NCBI GenBank assembly: GCA_018399455.1
Contig: JAGYOT010000011.1
Span: 1-13,134, forward strand
DNA: 13,134 nucleotides
Direction: 5' to 3'
Origin: Desulfobacterales bacterium
GTDB lineage: Bacteria > Desulfobacterota > Desulfobacteria > Desulfobacterales > Desulfosalsimonadaceae
The translations under genes and the position numbers were made by a program. The notes under the pieces were generated by a model, which saw only the letters and a list, made by a program, of their open reading frames with translations, was not told where the DNA came from and did no database searches. Shown here one piece after another: positions 7,009-13,134 of the stretch; positions within the stretch are counted from its first letter, which is position 1, and each line of letters begins with the position of its first letter.

Positions 7009-9429
7009 ATGCCCGGAACTATCCTAGTGAAAAAAACGATGCATCAAAACCTATTTAAGACGAGAACCTTTGGCCTGCTGGCAGCGTTGGCGGCCCTGCT
7101 TCTGCTGACGGCTGTTGCCGGAGCCGAAGAGAGGCTGTCCTACACCCTCAGCGCGGGCCCTTATACGGTCACCAGGGCTGAAGACGGATTTGATTATGTC
7201 TCCATAGACGGGTTTCGTCTGAGGGGTTCACCGGGTGCGCCTTTGCTCCCCGTATGTGAATACAGGATACTGCTTCCGCCTGACGCAGATTTTTCCACAA
7301 TAAGCCTGACCGTGGCGGCACAGGAGACGGAAACGTTTCAGGGCCCGTTTGAGATAAGGCCTGCAGCGCCTGACAGCGCCATGATTGAGGGCAGGGTGGT
7401 TGAGGATTGGGGAGGGGCCGAGGCTGTTGCTGACGGCAGGGATATGGCAATCTATGGGGCTGATACGTTTTTCCCCGAAGAGATCATCCGGCGTGCTCCC
7501 AACGCAGAAATGCGCAAATATCGTTTTTTAAGGCTTGCGTTTCATCCTGTCCGGTACAATCCGGTCACCCGGGAGTTCCGCTATACAACAGAGGCCGTTA
7601 TCCGTATCGGGTTTGAACGCAGGACCGACGGGGCCTCCGCGGTCAACCTTCGGGATACCGTGCTGGATAAGGAAGCGTCCGGGCTTTTTTATAATTACGA
7701 GGATGCACAGCCCTGGTATGAGCCGTCCTCCGGAGGAGACAGCCCTTCGGATATGGCCTCCTACGATCTGGTCATTATCACCACCAACGCCATAGAGAGC
7801 AACAGCAGCAAGCTGGAGGCGTTTGTGGCCGCCAAGCGAGAATACGGCACCACGGTCTGGGTGGTCACCGAGGATGATTATGGCACCTATTCGGGCTCGC
7901 AGCGGGCCGACCGGATTCGCAACTGGCTTAAAGCCAAATATTCGACGTATAATGTGTTATACGCCCTGCTGATCGGCGATCCCACCCCCGGGGGAACCGG
8001 GGTTGCGGCAGTACCGATGAAGACCTGCCTGCCCAAAAGCGAATCATCGTCAACTCCGACCGATATGTACTATTCTGACCTTTCCGGAGACTGGGATGGT
8101 GACAATGACGGCATCTACGGCGAATGGGCCGACTATAACACATACAGCGACCCGGATCTGCATCCGGAGTTACGGGTGGGGCGTATTCCGGTTTACGGGA
8201 AAAACTACAGCGATCTGGATGCGATACTGCAGAAAATCATGGACTACCAGCACACCGAGGGGGATATCTCCTGGCGTGATGCGGTGCTGCTGCCCATGAG
8301 TTATTCAGCCGATGATTATGACGGCGCGCCTCTTGCCGAACAGCTCTGGGATGATACCTTAAGTTCTAACGGTTTCAGCCGCTACCGCATGTACCAGCAG
8401 GGGAGCGGTCCATGCAGCCCCAACTCGATCTACATCAGTGATCAGGAACTAAGAGGCAACCGGGTTCGAGACCACTGGGAGAGCAACGACTATGGTATTG
8501 TCTGCTGGTGGGCGCACGGAAGCGCCTCGTCAGCCTCTGTCGGCTATGAGTCCTGCTGGGACGGGACCTTGTTTAACAGTTCCCAATGCAGCGATTTGGA
8601 TAATGACCACCCGGCTGTGGTCTTTCAGAACTCATGCACCAACGGATACCCGGAATATTCCGGAAATCTGGGCTATTCTCTGCTGTTTAACGGCGCCGTG
8701 GGCACGTATTCCGCGACGCGGGTTTCCTGGTTCAACCCCGGTGTCGGCTACGGAGCATTCGACGGGAGTTCAACCAACAGCGGTATTGCTTACGAGGTGA
8801 CGCGGCGTGTGGCCATGGACTATGCGCTGGGCACCGCCCTCTACTATGGAAAAAATACGGTGATTGACGATATCGGGTCACGCGACACCCGTCTGATGAA
8901 CCAGTTTGACTTCAATCTTTATGGCGATCCCACGGTGACCCTCGCCGACCAGGATACCGGCACCATTTGCCATTGTCTCAACGACGCTTTGGGCAATTAC
9001 AACCTCACCTTTGAGACCGAAGGCGATGCCCTGTGGTTCTGCCAGCAGACTTCTTCCGCGCCTCTGGGAGGCAATGATGCGGCGCAAAGCGGTGATATCA
9101 CCAACAATGAAGCATCGTCGCTCTATACCGAGGTGAAGGGCCCGGGCGAGCTGCATTTTTACTGGGCAGTCTCTTCAGAGGAAAACTGGGATTACCTGAA
9201 ATTCTTTGATAACGGTGTCCAAAAAGCCGCCATCAGCGGTGAGGTGGTCTGGGAGGGTAAAACCTATAATGTAGCCCGTGGCACTCATACCTTGAAGTGG
9301 TCTTATACAAAAGATTCGACTCTGTTTGAGGGAATGGACTGCGGCTGGGTCGACTATATCACTTATGAACAGACTGAACCGGATTTCGTTGTGACGCCCT
9401 GGCTCCAATTGCTGTTGTTAAGCGACTGA
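7009..9429 (+). CDS. Secreted gingipain-like cysteine protease (peptidase family C25)
   Basis: Intact 806-residue exported protein. A signal peptide (basic start, hydrophobic 'LLAALAALLLLTAVAGA', likely cleavage after about residue 39) is followed by a propeptide-like N-terminal domain (about 45-240) and a C25 caspase-like catalytic domain beginning near residue 250 ('YDLVIITTNAI'). The catalytic His is H503 in 'WWAHGS' and the nucleophile is C543 in 'FQNSCTNG', the expected order and spacing for gingipain relatives. Asp-rich stretches ('DWDGDNDGIYGEW') could bind calcium. A C-terminal beta-sandwich (about 665-790, ending 'DCGWVDYITYE') is probably for binding or structure. The protein ends in 'VTPWLQLLLLSD', resembling the ends of two neighbours. 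The ATG at 7009 follows GGGGAG by 9 nt; an in-frame ATG at 7039 is an alternative. Likely role: extracellular protein degradation. No type IX sorting domain is obvious. Confidence 0.88.
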   Translation: MPGTILVKKTMHQNLFKTRTFGLLAALAALLLLTAVAGAEERLSYTLSAGPYTVTRAEDGFDYVSIDGFRLRGSPGAPLLPVCEYRILLPPDADFSTISLTVAAQETETFQGPFEIRPAAPDSAMIEGRVVEDWGGAEAVADGRDMAIYGADTFFPEEIIRRAPNAEMRKYRFLRLAFHPVRYNPVTREFRYTTEAVIRIGFERRTDGASAVNLRDTVLDKEASGLFYNYEDAQPWYEPSSGGDSPSDMASYDLVIITTNAIESNSSKLEAFVAAKREYGTTVWVVTEDDYGTYSGSQRADRIRNWLKAKYSTYNVLYALLIGDPTPGGTGVAAVPMKTCLPKSESSSTPTDMYYSDLSGDWDGDNDGIYGEWADYNTYSDPDLHPELRVGRIPVYGKNYSDLDAILQKIMDYQHTEGDISWRDAVLLPMSYSADDYDGAPLAEQLWDDTLSSNGFSRYRMYQQGSGPCSPNSIYISDQELRGNRVRDHWESNDYGIVCWWAHGSASSASVGYESCWDGTLFNSSQCSDLDNDHPAVVFQNSCTNGYPEYSGNLGYSLLFNGAVGTYSATRVSWFNPGVGYGAFDGSSTNSGIAYEVTRRVAMDYALGTALYYGKNTVIDDIGSRDTRLMNQFDFNLYGDPTVTLADQDTGTICHCLNDALGNYNLTFETEGDALWFCQQTSSAPLGGNDAAQSGDITNNEASSLYTEVKGPGELHFYWAVSSEENWDYLKFFDNGVQKAAISGEVVWEGKTYNVARGTHTLKWSYTKDSTLFEGMDCGWVDYITYEQTEPDFVVTPWLQLLLLSD

Positions 9430-9536
9430 GCCGGGCAGGTCGTTAAGGCATCAGATCGCGCCGCATCGCAGCGCCTGTAATTACAGAGACGTTTCGGGTT
9501 AACAGGGATGGGGTGCAGCGTGTTTAGGGTAACAGT

Positions 9537-9577
9537 AAAGCCGGGTCCAGGCAAAAAATCTGCCTGGACCCGGCTTT
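9537..9577. terminator. Perfect 17-bp palindromic hairpin, probable terminator
   Basis: AAAGCCGGGTCCAGGCA pairs without mismatch with TGCCTGGACCCGGCTTT around a 7-nt AAAAATC loop. It lies about 110 bp after the C25 protease stop. No long T run follows on either strand beyond the CTTT inside the stem, so it is either an atypical terminator or an mRNA-stabilising stem. It is GC-rich and isolated, with no second copy in the window. Confidence 0.65.
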
Positions 9578-9697
9578 CTGATTCAAAGCTGCCGCTAACC
9601 ATTAAAAAAAATCCTATCCAATAAATTTTCTTGCACACCCCATAGGCGTATTTTATAAACAGAAAGTGAAAACGCCGTCAATGTACTGGATGTAAAT

Positions 9698-9979
9698 ATG
9701 GCACGGACCTCGACAGATCCCCCTACCTTTACCGCCACAGAAACGCCGGCGGGCTTTTACTATTCAATACTTCAATTTGGCAGTCTTGGTTACCTGACGC
9801 TTTTTGCAGCCAAAGACTCAAGATATGGACTTGATCTGAATCCGGATGACTGGCTTTTTCAAAATAATACAACCGTTTACGGTCTTGACTATTACCGCAA
9901 CACCATGGGCCGGGCCGTTCCGGCGGGCAATTATCCGGTGTCCATTCCTGCCCTGATAAACCTGCTTCTGCATGAGTAA
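9698..9979 (+). CDS. Small orphan protein or gene 3' fragment with LLL tail
   Basis: 93 codons, not recognised as a family. The sequence is aromatic and polar ('AGFYYSILQFGSLGYLTLFAAKD', split across predicted strands), has no signal peptide, and ends 'SIPALINLLLHE'. That end recalls the tails of the protease before it and the secreted protein after it. The reading frame is open upstream to a stop near 9652 with plausible protein-like sequence, but the ATG has no good Shine-Dalgarno sequence. I therefore suspect the C-terminal fragment of a larger exported protein rather than a complete gene. It converges with the next gene, with a gap of about 40 bp. Confidence 0.4.
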   Translation: MARTSTDPPTFTATETPAGFYYSILQFGSLGYLTLFAAKDSRYGLDLNPDDWLFQNNTTVYGLDYYRNTMGRAVPAGNYPVSIPALINLLLHE

Positions 9980-10018
9980 GGCGCATCCGTCCCCTTTTTT
10001 GTTCCAGTCCACCGGGGA

Positions 10019-10583
10019 TTATCCGCCAAGCAGGAGTATGCTGATTGCTCCTGCAGGATATGGCGACCTGAGTTCGTTTGGCACGATAATCCGCACATCA
10101 TCAAGCCGCCAGCTATAGTAATAGTACCATTCCGAACTCCAGTCGGCCTGAAATCTGAGACGGACGTCGCTCTGGCCGGCAAAGCTGCTCAAATCGACGC
10201 AATGCTCCATAAAATATCCGTTGGTTGTTCCGGAATCATTGCTGCCGTCAAAGACTAAGACGTCATGCCATGTACCGCCGCCGTCAGCCGTAATGTGTGT
10301 TTGGCCCCCAAAAATTGCGAACGCCAGGGAACTGTTTACATAATCCATGTACTGGAGAGCCGTAGCCGAAACCGCATTCCACGTCCCGCCGGCATTGTCG
10401 GTGCGGTAGAGCGTATTGGCGTAGCCGGAAGAGGATAGCGAACCAGCGAATATCCAGGCTTTTTTCCCGACCATGGGAATGTCAGCAGGACCGTAATTCA
10501 ACCTTGACATCGCATTTTACCTGAGCCCACCCATGAGCGGGAAAAAAAAGGATCAAACATATTCCGCACAAAACTTTTTTCAT
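10019..10583 (-). pseudogene. Secreted beta-sandwich protein, signal peptide and body in different frames
   Basis: The ATG at 10583 has GGAG 8 nt upstream and opens a clear signal peptide, 'MKKVLCGICLILFFPAHGWA' with cleavage before Gln, but that frame stops at 10482. The mature part continues in the frame that ends at 10019, usable from about 10500. It has 'YRTDNAGGTW' and 'ITADGGGTWHDVL', which look like BNR/photosystem-type beta-propeller repeats, and then 'CVDLSSFAGQSDVRLRF' and 'WRLDDVRI', which look like a MAM or carbohydrate-binding jelly-roll domain. It ends 'AGAISILLLGG'. Together this would be about 188 residues, short for such proteins, so both a frameshift near 10490 and a loss of internal sequence are likely. 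The product would be a surface or extracellular binding protein if intact. It is convergent with the small ORF at 9698. Confidence 0.65.
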
Positions 10584-10694
10584 CGCTTTTTCTCCATGTT
10601 CATAAATTTAAATTATCAGCGTCTCTGCATTTTTGTTTTTGGGCGTAATTTCATTGACTTATTGAAGTCACAAGTAATTTTTGATATAAAAAAA

Positions 10695-12752
10695 CAATGC
10701 GGAAGTCAAAGACTTATCTTAACAATCGAACCTATCGGTGATTCCTATATATGGACCAGAACCCGGAGCGTGCCAGTTTTTGAAAATGGCAAAGTGATCG
10801 GGGTGCCGGGAAGTGCTTGCTGACATTACAGAAAGGAAGGCAGCCGAAGAGGCGCTGCAGGAGAGTAGAGATCGCTTCACTTACGCAATGGAAGCTGCAG
10901 AAGATGGCATATGGGATTGGGACCTGAACAGGGACAAGGGTCTATTACAGTCCGGCTTATTACGAAATGTTGGGATATACGGTCAACGAGATACCCCCTT
11001 ACTCCTCCTTCTGGAAAAATTTTATTCATCCCGGGGACAGGCAGGCTGCGTTTGAGGCCAATCTGGACTGCATTGAAAACCGCTGCGATCATTTCGAGGT
11101 GGAGTTTCGAATGCAGGCAAAAAACGGTGACTGGCGATGGATATTAGCACAAGGCAAAGCCGTTACTAGAGACCAGCAGGGACGAGCTACAAGGATGGTG
11201 GGAACTCATACTGATATCACCGTCCGAAAACAGGCTGAGGCGGTGCTAAGAGAAAAGGAGGAATATTACAGAATGCTAACCAATCAAATTCAGGCGGCTG
11301 TAATCGTTCATGGCCCTGATACCCGGATTATCTCCTGCAATCAGAAGGCGCAGGAACTGATGGGGCTTACAGAGGAGCAAATGCTTGCCAGGACTTCAGC
11401 AGATCCGGACTGGAAGTTGCTAAACGCTCAGGGGGAAGCGGCCTCCCCGGAGAACTATCCGGTTAATAAAGTCATAAGCAGTCAAAAACCTTTGAAAAAT
11501 TTTGTTGCCGGTATATTACAACCTGGCAGACAAGATATTGTCTGGGTCCTGGTGAATGCCCAGCCGGTATTTGACGGCGATTTTAATATCAAACAGGTAA
11601 TCGTCACATTTATTGATATCACTGAACGCAAAAATGCTGAAGAAGCTTTAATCAGAAGCGAGCAGCAGAAGAACCTGATCCTTAATTCCACCACTGAAAT
11701 GGTGACTTATTATGATACGGAATTGACTGTTATATGGTCCAACCGGGCCGCTGCTGAATCGGTGGGGAGCCGTCCGGAGGATCTGGTGGGCCGGCTGCTA
11801 CGAAATCTGGCATAAGCGCAGTGAGCCTTGCCCGGGCTGTCCCGTGCTCCAAGCAAAAGATACGTGCCGGCCCCAGCAGGCCGAAATGCAGACCCCGGAT
11901 GGTCGGTACTGGTTTAACCGGGGCTTCCTTTTGATTAATGAGGAAGGCAGTGTTTTCGCCCTCGTTGAGTTCACCATGGAAATCACCAGGCAAAAAAAGA
12001 TTGAAGAGGCAACCGAAAAACTTCAGGAGCAATTCTATCAATCCCAGAAAATGGAGTCTATCGGGCGGCTGGCCGGGGGCATCGCCCATGACCTGAACAA
12101 TTTGCTTTCTCCCATTCTCGGCTACGGGGAAATGGTGCTGGATGATACGCCCGAGGAGGATTTCCGGCGACAGCCCGTTGAAGCAATTCTTAGTGCCGGC
12201 AAAAGAGCCCAGGCTTTGGTCAGGCAGCTTCTGGCTTTCAGTCGTAACAACCCCTTCAGTTCCAGCCGGTCGATATCAACGGCCTCTTAAGGGATTTTGA
12301 GAACCTGCTTCGCCGCACGGTGCGCGAAGACATCCATATTGAAATGGCTCTTGCCATAGCGCTTCCGCGTGTCAGGGGCGATTACGGCCAACTGGAACAA
12401 GTGGTTATGAACCTGGCGGTCAACGCCCAGGACGCCATGCCGCAGGGGGGGCGGCTGGTCATTAAGACCGCTCGGGTAAAACTGGATGAGAGCTTGGAAA
12501 ATCATGAAAAAGACGTAGAGCCCGGTTATTATGTCATGGTGGCAATCCGTGATACCGGTTCAGGGATGGATGCCCACACGCTTGAGCAAATATTTGAACC
12601 CTTTTTTACCACAAAAGAGAAAGAAAAAGGCAAGGGATACAAGATGACGTTATTGCCCATGAGGGTGCCATCGATGGGGGGTGAAGTTCATCGAAAAACC
12701 ATTTACCGTAATTGCCCTGACAGCAAAGGTCCGGGAAGTTTTGGACAATTGA
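10695..12752 (+). pseudogene. Decayed multi-PAS hybrid histidine kinase
   Basis: A chain of homologous pieces in changing frames. A PAS/PAC end ('YIWTRTRSVPVFENGKVIG') is followed by 'DITERKAAEEAL'. Next come a PAS_3-type domain ('DGIWDWDLN', 'WKNFIHPGDR', 'WRWILAQGKAV'), two more PAS domains (11250-11650 and 11650-12010, the last with 'EPCPGCPV'), HisKA with 'GRLAGGIAHDLNNLLSPI', and HATPase with 'VVMNLAVNAQDAMPQGG', 'IRDTGSGMD' and 'FEPFFTTKEK'. Frame breaks are near 10820, 10938, 11797, 12246, 12641 and 12671; most are one base in or beside short runs. After 'KGKG' (about 12636) the ATP-binding domain stops. The sequence continues as the end of a receiver domain ('DDVIAHEGAIDGG', then 'VKFIEKPFTVIALTAKV' in another frame) to TGA at 12750-12752. 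The 5' part is missing: no start or first PAS half is found. The product would be non-functional. Confidence 0.85.
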
Positions 12753-12852
12753 AAGGCAACGTGCCTTTATCGAAATCAATTGTTCATTAAAGGAAAGGGG
12801 GCTTGGATGGGCAGTCGTCAAGAGCAGGTTTGACCCCTTCTGTCCCTTTTAT

Positions 12853-13134
12853 CTATTTTGCTTCAGGTTCTGAATTTGAATAGTCCCGGACATGGGCCTC
12901 CTTCTTTTCCTCCGCAAGCTCTTCCAGGGCCTTGAAGTCCAGAAGGTATTCAATCATGCCAAGATATTTTCCCGATTTTTCTCTGACTGGTAAGAAGCGA
13001 TTCAAAATTTTCCGGTCCGGCATGAGAATCCAGAAATTTTCCTCCTCCTTTTTCCCTGTCTTCAGATTGTTAACAAATTCTTCCACCATCGGCAGGCTTT
13101 CCGGCTGATGACAGGCATGAATAGAATTTCCCAT
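12853..13134 (-). CDS. DUF438/PAS_10-type PAS domain protein, 5' end beyond window
   Basis: Ninety-three visible residues of a gene entering from the right edge. The segment 'GNSIHACHQPESLPMVEEF', followed by 'FKALEEL' after 'GKYLGMIEYLLD', matches the second half of the PAS domain found in DUF438 proteins and related PAS_10 regulators ('H.CHPP.S...V', 'FWI....RKI..R...VR...GKYLG..E'). The Met at the edge is probably internal, because it lies inside the domain. The protein ends with a charged tail ('EEKKEAHVRDYSNSEPEAK'). DUF438 members often carry a hemerythrin-like domain upstream and are thought to sense redox or ligand state; that part cannot be seen here. Stop codon is TAG at 12853-12855. 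Confidence 0.75.
   Translation of the reverse strand: MGNSIHACHQPESLPMVEEFVNNLKTGKKEEENFWILMPDRKILNRFLPVREKSGKYLGMIEYLLDFKALEELAEEKKEAHVRDYSNSEPEAK

Noticed and set aside
9363..9638. 91-codon minus-strand ORF over the palindrome
   Set aside because: It spans the hairpin and the end of the protease gene, has low-complexity translation and no ribosome site.
12801..12850. 'GGTTTGACCCC' segment resembling REP-associated sequence
   Set aside because: A single short match without a partner arm or second copy in the window; too little to call a repeat.

Overview
The window most resembles an accessory stretch of an environmental, probably anaerobic, Desulfobacterota-like (deltaproteobacterial) genome. 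This is inferred from gene content: a double-Cache sensor kinase with a response regulator, PAS-rich hybrid kinases, a CooC/MinD-like ATPase beside a metallo-beta-lactamase-fold protein, a DUF438-type PAS protein, and a large gingipain-like (C25) secreted protease. No rRNA, tRNA, integrase or transposase is visible, so the taxonomic placement is a guess.

Layout. Positions 1-3024 (minus strand) hold a two-component pair: a membrane sensor histidine kinase (623-3024, TTG start, one frameshift near 978) overlapping a response regulator (REC, coiled coil, start of a PAS domain) that leaves the window at its left edge. Positions 3248-4378 (minus) hold an intact MBL-fold hydrolase followed by a CooC/MinD-like ATPase that has lost its middle third. 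A 465-bp gap with a candidate operator dyad precedes an intact ZIP-family metal transporter (4844-5575, plus), which converges on an adenosine-deaminase-family hydrolase (5772-6764, minus).

Positions 7009-10583 are a secreted-protein region. It has an intact 806-residue C25 protease, a strong palindromic hairpin, a small orphan ORF (9698-9979), and a convergent secreted protein whose signal peptide lies in a different frame from its body. All three proteins end in a similar proline plus 'LLL' hydrophobic tail, which is the most unusual pattern here. Positions 10695-12752 (plus) are the wreck of a multi-PAS hybrid histidine kinase, with about six indels and a deletion that joins the kinase ATP-binding domain directly to the end of a receiver domain. 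A DUF438-type PAS protein (minus) runs off the right edge.

The theme is a mixture of intact enzymes and transporters with decaying signalling and accessory genes. Four genes are broken: two by single frameshifts, one by an internal deletion with a frame change, one by many lesions. Long intact ORFs between them (2.4 kb protease, ZIP, MBL, deaminase) argue that generally poor sequence quality is not the whole explanation. The single-base, often homopolymer-associated lesions should still be confirmed on raw reads. I do not see a convincing complete novel defence or biosynthetic system. The shared C-terminal tail is the best lead.
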